Shown: in pieces, positions 27,777 through 35,435 of the stretch
Layout: every line of letters starts with the position of its first letter
How positions within the stretch are numbered: position 1 is the first letter of the stretch
Source: an uncultured Prevotellaceae bacterium
GTDB taxonomy: Bacteria > Bacteroidota > Bacteroidia > Bacteroidales > Bacteroidaceae
Length of the DNA: 43,703 bases
NCBI GenBank assembly: GCA_947303855.1
Contig: CAMYZO010000019.1
Location: 1 to 43,703, forward strand
Reading direction: 5' to 3'
Program-made: the position numbers and the translations under genes
Notes under the pieces: model-generated
Databases searched by the model: none
Told to the model about the DNA's origin: nothing
Seen by the model: the letters and a program-made list of their open reading frames with translations, nothing else

Positions 27777-29291
27777 ATGCTATCACAACAAGACTTACAG
27801 CAGATTGCCAAGAAAGGCATTACCGAGGAGCAAATCAACCAGCAGTTGAACGAGTTCAAGACAGGCTTTCCCTATCTGAAACTGAAGGCTGCGGCCAGCA
27901 TTGAAGACGGTATCGTGGCTACCAGCGAGCAGGACAAGCAGACCTACATCAGCGCCTGGGACCAGTACAAGCAGCAGGGGCACAAGATTGTGAAGTTCGT
28001 GCCTGCCAGCGGCGCTGCCTCGCGCATGTTCAAGGATATGTTCGCCTTTGTAGACGCTGACTACGACGTGCCGACGACCGCGTTTGAGAAACAGTATTTC
28101 GACAACATCGCCAACTTTGCCTTCTACGACGAACTGGACGCTGCCTGCCGCAAGAACGAGGGCAAGAGCATCAAGTACCTGATTCAGGAGGGACAGTATA
28201 AGAAGGTGGTGGAAAACATGCTCTTTGAGAAGGGGCTGAACTACGGACAGCTGCCCAAGGGCATGCTGCTCTTCCACCGCTATGACGAAGGGGCACGCAC
28301 GCCGATGGAGGAGCACTTAGTGGAGGGCGCCCTGTATGCCGCATCGGGCGGCCAGGCCAATGTCCACTTCACCGTCTCGCATGAGCACATGGACATGTTC
28401 AAGAAGCGTGTGGAACAAAAAGCCGACCTCTATGCCCAGAAATACGGCATCAAGTACGACATCTCGTTCAGCGAGCAGAAACCCTCTACCGACACCATTG
28501 CCGCCGGTCCCGACAACGAGCCCTTCCGCAATGATGACGGTTCGCTGCTGTTCCGCCCAGGTGGCCACGGCGCCCTGATAGAGAACCTCAACGAGATTGA
28601 CGCCGACATCATCTTCATCAAGAACATCGACAACGTGGTGCCCGACAGACTGAAGCAGGAAACGGTGGACTACAAGCAGGTGATAGCAGGCGTGCTGATA
28701 CAGTTGCAGAAACTGAGTTTCAAGTACTTGGAGCTGCTGGATAAAGGAAATGTTGAACACGACAAGCTGCGCGAGATACAGCACTTCGTGGAGCACGCCT
28801 TCTGCCGCCGTCCCGACATTCAGAGCCTCTCTGATGAGGAACTGGCCGAATACCTGAAGAAGAAGCTGAACAGGCCGATGCGCGTCTGCGGCGTGGTGAA
28901 GAACGTTGGTGAGCCCGGCGGCGGCCCGTTCCTGACCTATAACCAGGACGGCACCATCTCGCTGCAGATTCTGGAGTCGAGCCAGATTGACAAGAACAAC
29001 CAGGAGTATATGCAGATGTTCACACAGGGCACGCACTTCAACCCCGTTGACCTGGTATGCGCCGTGAAGGACTACAAGGGACAGCCTTTCAACCTGCCGC
29101 AGTTCGTAGACCGCTCAACGGGCTTCATCTCGTCGAAGTCGAAGAACGGCAAAGAACTGAAGGCTCTGGAACTGCCCGGACTGTGGAACGGCGCCATGAG
29201 CGACTGGAACACCGTCTTCGTGGAGGTGCCCCTCGGCACGTTCAACCCCGTGAAAACCGTTAACGACCTGCTGCGTCCACAGCACCAGTAA
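27777..29291 (+). CDS. DUF4301-like protein
   Basis: 504-aa protein that I associate with the Bacteroidota DUF4301 family. Recognisable blocks are KFVPASGAASRMFKDMFAF, LPKGMLLFHRYDEGARTPME followed by EHLVEGALYA, FRPGGHGALIENLNEIDADI then IFIKNIDNVVPD, and VCGVVKNVGEPGGGPFLTYN. The GAASRM and KNIDNVVPD segments resemble sugar-nucleotide pyrophosphorylases of the GT-A fold, so a nucleotidyltransferase-like fold is plausible, but no reaction is known to me. It is cytoplasmic, with no signal peptide. The gene has its own promoter and is followed after 6 nt by a secreted SGNH hydrolase gene, so the two probably share a transcript. Confidence 0.85.
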   Translation: MLSQQDLQQIAKKGITEEQINQQLNEFKTGFPYLKLKAAASIEDGIVATSEQDKQTYISAWDQYKQQGHKIVKFVPASGAASRMFKDMFAFVDADYDVPTTAFEKQYFDNIANFAFYDELDAACRKNEGKSIKYLIQEGQYKKVVENMLFEKGLNYGQLPKGMLLFHRYDEGARTPMEEHLVEGALYAASGGQANVHFTVSHEHMDMFKKRVEQKADLYAQKYGIKYDISFSEQKPSTDTIAAGPDNEPFRNDDGSLLFRPGGHGALIENLNEIDADIIFIKNIDNVVPDRLKQETVDYKQVIAGVLIQLQKLSFKYLELLDKGNVEHDKLREIQHFVEHAFCRRPDIQSLSDEELAEYLKKKLNRPMRVCGVVKNVGEPGGGPFLTYNQDGTISLQILESSQIDKNNQEYMQMFTQGTHFNPVDLVCAVKDYKGQPFNLPQFVDRSTGFISSKSKNGKELKALELPGLWNGAMSDWNTVFVEVPLGTFNPVKTVNDLLRPQHQ

Positions 29292-29297
29292 AAGGAT

Positions 29298-29984
29298 ATG
29301 AAAAAACTATTTATCGTACTGTCGCTGATACTGGGCCTTAGTGCCCAGGCTCAGGACAGACAGCGTATCTCCATTCTCGGCGATTCCTATTCGACGTTCC
29401 AGGACTATATTCCCGAGGGCAACGAGGTGTGGTACAGCCTGCCGCGCGACGCCAAGCGTACCGACGTGGACAACGTGAAGCAGACATGGTGGTGGCAGGT
29501 GGTGAGCAACGGCGGCTACCTGCTGGAGTGCAACGACTCGTGGAGCGGTGCCACCATCTGCTATACGGGCTACCACGACGAGGATTACTCGCCACGCTCG
29601 TTCATTACCCGACTGCCCAGGCTGGGCAGCCCCGACGTGCTGCTCATCTTCGGCAACACCAATGACAGCTGGTGCGGTGCACAGGTGGGCGAGTACAAGT
29701 ACGCAGGCATTAAGCGCGCCGACCTGTACTTCTACCGCCCGGCACTGGCCAAACTGCTTAACGAGGCTCAGGAGCGCTATCCTAATGTACGTATCTACTT
29801 CATCCAGAACACGGAACTGCGCCAGGAGATTGTGGAGTCGACTAGGACCATCTGCCAGCACTATAACATCCCCGTTATTGAACTCAAGGATATTGAGAAG
29901 CAGGCGGGCCACCCGAACATCAAGGGTATGAAGAGCATTGCCGAACAGGTGTTGAAAGTTATAGGCAAGGATGGCAAGCGGTAG
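29298..29984 (+). CDS. Secreted SGNH/GDSL-type hydrolase
   Basis: 228 aa with a signal peptide (MKKLFIVLSLILGLSAQAQ). Block I is ISILGDSYSTFQDY with nucleophile Ser30; the oxyanion/Asn block is LLIFGNTNDSWCG (119-123 GNTND); the catalytic His is His205 in KQAGHPNIKGM. The Asp normally three residues before this His is Gln202, so the triad may be Ser-His only or use another acid. Probable esterase on cell-envelope or dietary polysaccharides; substrate unknown. It lies 6 nt downstream of the DUF4301-like gene and is followed by a possible terminator. Confidence 0.87.
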   Translation: MKKLFIVLSLILGLSAQAQDRQRISILGDSYSTFQDYIPEGNEVWYSLPRDAKRTDVDNVKQTWWWQVVSNGGYLLECNDSWSGATICYTGYHDEDYSPRSFITRLPRLGSPDVLLIFGNTNDSWCGAQVGEYKYAGIKRADLYFYRPALAKLLNEAQERYPNVRIYFIQNTELRQEIVESTRTICQHYNIPVIELKDIEKQAGHPNIKGMKSIAEQVLKVIGKDGKR

Positions 29985-30016
29985 AAAAAAAGGTGAAGGA
30001 AAGATACCGTTTTTTT
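29979..30016 (+). terminator. Possible terminator after the SGNH hydrolase gene
   Basis: CGGTA (29979-29983) pairs with TACCG (30005-30009) around a 21-nt A-rich loop, followed by seven Ts. The long loop makes it a weak call. Confidence 0.4.
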
Positions 30017-30049
30017 AGGAAAGAATTTGGCTGTTTGCGAAATTATGTC

Positions 30050-30057
30050 TACCTTTG
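30050..30057 (+). promoter_or_regulatory. -7 box TACCTTTG of the uxaB promoter
   Basis: TACCTTTGCAG has a TTTG at 30026-30029, 20 nt upstream, the expected spacing. It lies 47 nt before the ATG at 30105 and shows that the in-frame ATG at 30027 is not the start. Confidence 0.75.
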
Positions 30058-30104
30058 CAGTCGGAAAAAACAACATCGTCATATCTAAAACAAATTCAAA
30101 GCAA

Positions 30105-31544
30105 ATGAAACCGTTAAACAAACAATTCGCGCCTAAGAGCGTGATGCCTGAGAAAGTGATTCAGTTTGGTGAGGGTAACTTCCTCCGCGCATTCGTTGAT
30201 TGGATTATCTGGAACATGGACCAGAAGACCGACTTCAACGGATCGGTGGTCGTCGTGCAGCCCATTGAGCGCGGTATGGTGGACTGGCTCAACGCACAGG
30301 ACTGCCTGTACCATGTGAACCTGCAGGGCCGCGAGAACGGCAAGGCCGTGAACACTTTGGAACGTATCGACGTCATTAGCCGCTGTCTGAACCCCTATAC
30401 CCAGAATGCCGCCTTCATGGCCCTAGCAGACCAGCCCGAGATTCGCTTCGTCATCTCGAACACCACCGAGGCCGGCATCGCCTTCGACCCCGCCTGCAAA
30501 CTGGAGGACGCTCCCGCCAGCAGCTATCCTGGCAAGCTGGTGCAGCTGCTGTACCGCCGCTACCAGACCTTCAACGGCGATCCCACGAAGGGCCTTATTA
30601 TCTTCCCCTGCGAGCTGATCTTCCTGAACGGCCACGTGCTGAAGGACTGCATCTATAAGTATATTGAACTGTGGCAGTTGCCCGAGGCCTTCAAGAAGTG
30701 GTTCGAGGAGTGCTGCGGCGTCTATGCCACACTGGTAGACCGCATCGTACCGGGATTCCCCCGCAAGGAGATTGCCGAGATTCAGGAGAAGATCAGTTAC
30801 CGCGACAACCTGGTGGTACAGGCCGAGACCTTCCACCTCTGGGTCATCGAGGCCCCGAAGGAAGTGGCTGCTGAGTTCCCCGCCGACAAGGCCGGACTGC
30901 ACGTGCTGTTCGTACCCAGCGAGGAGCCTTACCACAAGCGCAAGGTGACACTGCTCAACGGCCCACACACCGTACTGAGCCCCGTGGCCTTCCTCAGCGG
31001 CGTGAACATCGTCCGCGATGCCTGCAACCACGAGGTCATCAGCAAGTACATCCACAAGGTGCAGTTCGACGAGCTGATGCAGACCCTCGACCTGCCGATG
31101 GATGAACTGGAGAAGTTTGCCGGCGACGTGCTGGAGCGCTTCGACAACCCCTTCGTTGACCACCAGGTAACGAGCATCATGCTGAACTCGTTCCCGAAGT
31201 TCCAGGCTCGCGACCTGCCCGGCGTGAAGACCTATCTGCAGCGTAAGGGCGAACTGCCTAAGGGCCTGGTATTCGGTCTGGCTGCCATCATCACCTACTA
31301 CAAGGGCGGCAAGCGTGAGGACGGCGTGGAGATTGTGCCCAACGACGACCAGAAGATCATGGACCTGCTGAAGGACCTGTGGGCTACCGGCGACACCCAG
31401 AAGGTGGCCGACGGCGTGCTAGGCGCAGAGTTCATCTGGCAGGAAGACCTGAACAAGATTCAGGGTCTGAACGCCATGGTGAAGCAGTTCCTCGACCTGA
31501 TCCAGCAGAAGGGCATGCTTGAGGCTGTGAAGACAATCCTTTAA
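30105..31544 (+). CDS. uxaB: Tagaturonate reductase (altronate oxidoreductase)
   Basis: NADH-dependent interconversion of D-tagaturonate and D-altronate in galacturonate catabolism. The 479-aa protein has the long-chain polyol dehydrogenase N-terminus VIQFGEGNFLRAFVDWIIWN, then FVISNTTEAGIAFDP, GLIIFPCELIFLNGHVLKDC, the family stretch HKRKVTLLNGPHTVLSPVAF (Lys in KxxLLNxxH), and a helical C-terminal domain. It resembles UxaB more than mannonate reductase UxuB because of the TNTTEAGI and FPCELI segments. No other uronate genes lie beside it in the window, so regulation by galacturonate cannot be judged from context. The start is fixed by the promoter. Confidence 0.92.
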   Translation: MKPLNKQFAPKSVMPEKVIQFGEGNFLRAFVDWIIWNMDQKTDFNGSVVVVQPIERGMVDWLNAQDCLYHVNLQGRENGKAVNTLERIDVISRCLNPYTQNAAFMALADQPEIRFVISNTTEAGIAFDPACKLEDAPASSYPGKLVQLLYRRYQTFNGDPTKGLIIFPCELIFLNGHVLKDCIYKYIELWQLPEAFKKWFEECCGVYATLVDRIVPGFPRKEIAEIQEKISYRDNLVVQAETFHLWVIEAPKEVAAEFPADKAGLHVLFVPSEEPYHKRKVTLLNGPHTVLSPVAFLSGVNIVRDACNHEVISKYIHKVQFDELMQTLDLPMDELEKFAGDVLERFDNPFVDHQVTSIMLNSFPKFQARDLPGVKTYLQRKGELPKGLVFGLAAIITYYKGGKREDGVEIVPNDDQKIMDLLKDLWATGDTQKVADGVLGAEFIWQEDLNKIQGLNAMVKQFLDLIQQKGMLEAVKTIL

Positions 31545-31551
31545 GATTGAA

Positions 31552-31591
31552 AATTGACAATTCACAATTGACAATTCACAATTGAGAATTC
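31552..31591. repeat. 14-bp tandem repeat AATTGACAATTCAC (2.8 copies)
   Basis: Two perfect copies (31552-31565, 31566-31579) and a partial AATTGAGAATTC fill the gap between uxaB and uvrA and touch the TTG start of uvrA. Confidence 0.88.
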
Positions 31592-34402
31592 TTGAACGAA
31601 TACATTGAAATAAAAGGAGCGCGCGTCAACAACCTCAAGGGGGTTGACGTGCGTATTCCAAGAAACAAGTTCGTGGTGATTGCCGGAGTCAGTGGCTCCG
31701 GCAAATCGTCTTTAGCCTTCGACACACTCTATGCCGAGGGCCAGCGCCGCTATGTGGAGAGTCTGTCAAGTTATGCTCGACAGTTCCTGGGACGCATGAA
31801 CAAACCCGAATGCGACTTCATACGCGGCATTCCGCCTGCTATTGCCATCGAGCAGAAGGTGATAGCACGCAATCCCCGCAGTACCGTCGGCACGTCGACA
31901 GAAATCTATGAGTACATGCGCCTGCTCTTTGCACGCATAGGACGCACCTACTCGCCCGTCAGCGGACAGGAGGTGAAGAAGCACTCCACGGAAGACATCG
32001 TGCGACAGGTGTTGCAGTTCCAGAAGGGAACGAAGTTCGTCGTCATGGCGCCGGTACGCGTGACTGAGGGACGGACGCTGGAACAACAGCTGAAAGCATA
32101 TCTCCAGGAGGGCTATGCACGCCTCTTCGCCACCGACTTCGTGCGCATCGACGATTTCCTGGAACAGACGCCCGCCGACACATCTCACCCCGAAGACCTG
32201 TACCTCGTCATCGACCGTCTCTCCGTCGACGACTCCAAGGACGCCATCGCCCGACTGGTGGACTCTGCCGAGACGGCATTCTACGAAGGGGGCGGCAGTT
32301 GCCGCCTGATGCTGCTGCCGGCAAACATCGTCTACGACTTCTCCATGCGCTTCGAGGCCGACGGCATCGTCTTCGAGGAACCTACCGACCAACTGTTCTC
32401 CTTCAACTCCCCCGTAGGGGCCTGTCCGGAATGCCAGGGCTTTGGCAATGTGATTGGCATCGACGAGCGGCTGGTCATCCCCAACACCACGCTGTCGGTC
32501 TACGACGGCTGCGTGGTCTGCTGGCACGGCGACAAGATGAAAGAGTGGCAGCAGTGGTTCATCCGCCATGCCGAGCGCGACAACTTTCCCATCTTCGAGC
32601 CATACATGAACCTGACGCAGCAGCAGAAGGACCAGCTGTGGCACGGACTGCCGTCGGACGAGGGGGCTCAGGAAAAGCCCTGCATAGACCAGTTCTTCCA
32701 GATGGTGAAGGAGAACCAGTACAAGATACAGTACCGCGTGATGATGAGCCGCTACAGGGGCAAGACGACATGCCCCAAGTGTCACGGTACGCGGCTGAAG
32801 CCTGAGGCGGAATACGTCAAGATTGAGGGGCGCAGCATCACAGACCTGGTGCAGATGCCCGTGGCCGGACTGAAAGCTTGGTTCGACGGCCTGCAACTGA
32901 ACGCCCACGATGCCGAGGTGGGCAAGCGCCTGATGAAAGAGATTAGCTCAAGACTGCAATTCCTTATGGATGTGGGACTTGGCTACCTGACGCTCAACCG
33001 TTTGTCGAACACGCTGAGCGGCGGCGAGAGTCAGCGTATCAACCTCTGTACCAGTCTCGGCTCGTCGCTGGTGGGCTCGCTCTACATCCTCGACGAGCCC
33101 AGCATAGGACTCCACTCACGCGACACCGACAGGCTTATCAAGGTGCTGAGGGAACTGCAGGCCCTGGGCAATACAGTAGTGGTGGTGGAGCACGACGAGG
33201 AGATTATGCGTGCCGCCGACTACCTGATAGATGTAGGCCCTGATGCCGGACGGCTGGGCGGCGAGATCGTCTATGCCGGTATGCCGGAACCGAAAACAGA
33301 CGACGACAGTCTGAAGACGACACGCAGCCACACCGTCAGATACCTGGCAGGCGAGGACACCATCAGCGTACCCAAGAGTCGCAGGCCTTGGAACCGCTAC
33401 ATCGGCATCAAGGGAGCCAGGATGAACAACCTGCGCGGCATTGACGTGAAGATACCGCTGAACGTCATGACTGTGGTCACGGGCGTGTCAGGCTCAGGCA
33501 AGTCAAGCCTTATCAAAGGCATCCTCTACCCTGCCCTGAAACGCCATATCGGCGATGTCTGCGACGCCCCCGGCGAATTCCTGGGACTAACGGGCGACCT
33601 GACGGCTGTCAGCCGAATAGAGTTCGTAGACCAGAACCCCATAGGGAAGTCCACACGGTCGAATCCCGCCACCTACGTCAAAGCCTACGATGCCATCCGC
33701 GACCTGTTTGCCGCGCAGCCCCTGAGTCAGCAGATGGGCTTCAGCAGCCAGTACTTCTCGTTCAATGCCGACGGTGGACGCTGCGACGAGTGCAAGGGTG
33801 CCGGCACCATTACCGTCGAGATGCAGTTCATGGCCGACCTGGTGCTGACGTGCGAGACCTGCCACGGACACCGCTTCAAGCAGGACGTCCTCGACGTGCG
33901 CTATCAGGGCAAGAATATTGACGAGGTGCTGAACATGACCATCGCTGAGGCCATCGATTTCTTCGGCGCCGACACCGACACCCTGTGCAAAACCATCGTT
34001 AAACGACTGAAGCCACTGGAGGACGTGGGACTGGGCTATATCAAGCTGGGACAGAACTCGTCGTCGCTCTCAGGGGGTGAGAACCAGCGTGTGAAACTGG
34101 CCTATTTCATCGGACAGGAAAGACAGGAGCCTACCCTCTTCATCTTTGACGAGCCTACCACGGGACTGCACTTTCACGATATCAGCCGCCTGCTGCACGC
34201 TTTCGACGCGCTGATAGAACGCGGAAACTCCATCGTAGTCATCGAGCATAACATGGAGGTCATTAAATGTGCTGACCATGTCATCGACCTGGGACCTGAC
34301 GGCGGCAACCGAGGAGGAGCGCTGGTATGCGCCGGAACACCTGAGGAAGTGGCGGCCTGCAAGGAAAGCATTACTGGCCAATACCTTCAAGAAAAACTTT
34401 AA
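31592..34402 (+). CDS. uvrA: Excinuclease ABC subunit A (TTG start)
   Basis: Damage-recognition ATPase of nucleotide excision repair, 936 aa, normal length. It has two ABC modules: Walker A GVSGSGKSS at 32-40 and VTGVSGSGKSSLIKGILYPA in the second half; signatures TLSGGESQRINL and SLSGGENQRVKLAYF; Walker B YILDEPSIGLH and FIFDEPTTGLHFHD. Zinc-finger Cys pairs are CPECQGFG, CPKCHGTR, CDECKGAG and CETCHGHR. The frame closes with a TGA at 31583, so the only usable start is TTG at 31592, immediately after a 14-bp tandem repeat. It may be transcribed from the uxaB promoter. The interval 34403-34523 downstream carries the rpoD promoter. Confidence 0.96.
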   Translation: MNEYIEIKGARVNNLKGVDVRIPRNKFVVIAGVSGSGKSSLAFDTLYAEGQRRYVESLSSYARQFLGRMNKPECDFIRGIPPAIAIEQKVIARNPRSTVGTSTEIYEYMRLLFARIGRTYSPVSGQEVKKHSTEDIVRQVLQFQKGTKFVVMAPVRVTEGRTLEQQLKAYLQEGYARLFATDFVRIDDFLEQTPADTSHPEDLYLVIDRLSVDDSKDAIARLVDSAETAFYEGGGSCRLMLLPANIVYDFSMRFEADGIVFEEPTDQLFSFNSPVGACPECQGFGNVIGIDERLVIPNTTLSVYDGCVVCWHGDKMKEWQQWFIRHAERDNFPIFEPYMNLTQQQKDQLWHGLPSDEGAQEKPCIDQFFQMVKENQYKIQYRVMMSRYRGKTTCPKCHGTRLKPEAEYVKIEGRSITDLVQMPVAGLKAWFDGLQLNAHDAEVGKRLMKEISSRLQFLMDVGLGYLTLNRLSNTLSGGESQRINLCTSLGSSLVGSLYILDEPSIGLHSRDTDRLIKVLRELQALGNTVVVVEHDEEIMRAADYLIDVGPDAGRLGGEIVYAGMPEPKTDDDSLKTTRSHTVRYLAGEDTISVPKSRRPWNRYIGIKGARMNNLRGIDVKIPLNVMTVVTGVSGSGKSSLIKGILYPALKRHIGDVCDAPGEFLGLTGDLTAVSRIEFVDQNPIGKSTRSNPATYVKAYDAIRDLFAAQPLSQQMGFSSQYFSFNADGGRCDECKGAGTITVEMQFMADLVLTCETCHGHRFKQDVLDVRYQGKNIDEVLNMTIAEAIDFFGADTDTLCKTIVKRLKPLEDVGLGYIKLGQNSSSLSGGENQRVKLAYFIGQERQEPTLFIFDEPTTGLHFHDISRLLHAFDALIERGNSIVVIEHNMEVIKCADHVIDLGPDGGNRGGALVCAGTPEEVAACKESITGQYLQEKL

Positions 34403-34441
34403 AGTAAGTTAAAAAAAAGAACAACCTATCGTTTTTTTTTG

Positions 34442-34449
34442 TAACTTTG
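34442..34449 (+). promoter_or_regulatory. -7 box TAACTTTG of the rpoD promoter
   Basis: TAACTTTGCACC follows a T-rich tract and lies 74 nt upstream of the sigma-factor ATG. No TTTG at the ideal -33 spacing is evident. Confidence 0.65.
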
Positions 34450-34523
34450 CACCGCTTTAAAGCAGAATATACGTATATTAGCTTGATTTTCAAGCAATTA
34501 AAGAAAGGTTAAGGGTAATAAGA

Positions 34524-35396
34524 ATGAGACAACTAAAGATTCAGAAGAGTATCACCAACCGTTCGAGTGAGGCTCTGGACAAGTATCTGGTAGAAATCGG
34601 GCGTGCACCACTGATTAGCATTGACGAAGAGATTGAATTGGCACAGAAAATCCGTAAGGGCGGACCTGAGGGTGAGAGAGCCAAGGACAAACTCGTCACG
34701 GCCAACCTGAGATTCGTGGTCTCCGTAGCCAAGCAATACCAGCACCAGGGACTGACGCTGACGGACCTCATCGACGAGGGCAACATCGGCCTTATCAAGG
34801 CAGCCCAGAAGTTTGATGAGACACGCGGCTTCAAATTTATCAGTTATGCCGTGTGGTGGATTCGCCAGTCGATACTGCAGGCCATTGCCGAGCAGAGCCG
34901 AATTGTACGCCTGCCGCTGAATCAGGTTGGATCGCTCAACAAAATCAATCACGAGATTAACAAGTTCGAACAGGAGCACCAGCGCCACCCGTCTGTATCG
35001 GAACTGGCAGAGGCTACCGACCTAGATGAAGAGAAGATTGGACAGTCGATGCAGGCCGACAGCCACCACGTAAGCATTGACGCACCCTTCCAGGACGGCG
35101 AGGACAACTGCATGCTCGACGTCATGGCATCAGGCGACGACAGCCGCACCGACCGTCAGGTAGACCATGAATCGATGGCCCAGGAACTGAACTCGGTGCT
35201 GGCCAAGGTGCTGAAGGAGCGCGAGATAACCATTATCCGCGAGTGCTTCGGCATAGGATGCCACGAAAAAGGACTTGAGGAGATTGGCGACCAGCTGGGC
35301 TTGACGCGTGAGCGTGTCCGCCAGATCCGTGAGAAGAGCATTGCCAAGTTGCGCGACTCCGGCAACGCAAGAATTTTGATGAAGTATTTGGGATAA
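34524..35396 (+). CDS. rpoD: Primary RNA polymerase sigma factor (sigma-70, Bacteroidota type)
   Basis: 290-aa sigma factor of the short Bacteroidota RpoD kind, without the long N-terminal region 1.1. Region 1.2 begins near DKYLVEIGRAPLISIDEEIE. Regions 2.1-2.4 contain NLRFVVSVAKQYQHQGLTL, DLIDEGNIGLIKAAQKFDET and FKFISYAVWWIRQSILQAIA. Region 3 has RIVRLPLNQVGSLNKI. Region 4.2 ends LEEIGDQLGLTRERVRQIRE followed by KSIAKLR. This is the factor expected to read the TAnnTTTG promoters found throughout the window. The gene has its own promoter and a roughly 65-nt leader. Confidence 0.96.
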   Translation: MRQLKIQKSITNRSSEALDKYLVEIGRAPLISIDEEIELAQKIRKGGPEGERAKDKLVTANLRFVVSVAKQYQHQGLTLTDLIDEGNIGLIKAAQKFDETRGFKFISYAVWWIRQSILQAIAEQSRIVRLPLNQVGSLNKINHEINKFEQEHQRHPSVSELAEATDLDEEKIGQSMQADSHHVSIDAPFQDGEDNCMLDVMASGDDSRTDRQVDHESMAQELNSVLAKVLKEREITIIRECFGIGCHEKGLEEIGDQLGLTRERVRQIREKSIAKLRDSGNARILMKYLG

Positions 35397-35423
35397 AAAT
35401 TTTGCGGTGTAGATTATTTTTTC

Positions 35424-35431
35424 TAAATTTG
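35424..35431 (+). promoter_or_regulatory. -7 box TAAATTTG of the outer-membrane barrel gene
   Basis: TTTG at 35401-35404 and TAAATTTG with a 19-nt gap form a strong Bacteroidota promoter. The box is followed by CACC and then GTG, the start codon, so the transcript should begin at or within a few bases of the start codon. Confidence 0.75.
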
Positions 35432-35435
35432 CACC

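Noticed and set aside
30027..30104. Longer N-terminus for tagaturonate reductase
   Set aside because: The promoter box at 30050-30057 lies inside that extension; family proteins begin near the chosen start.
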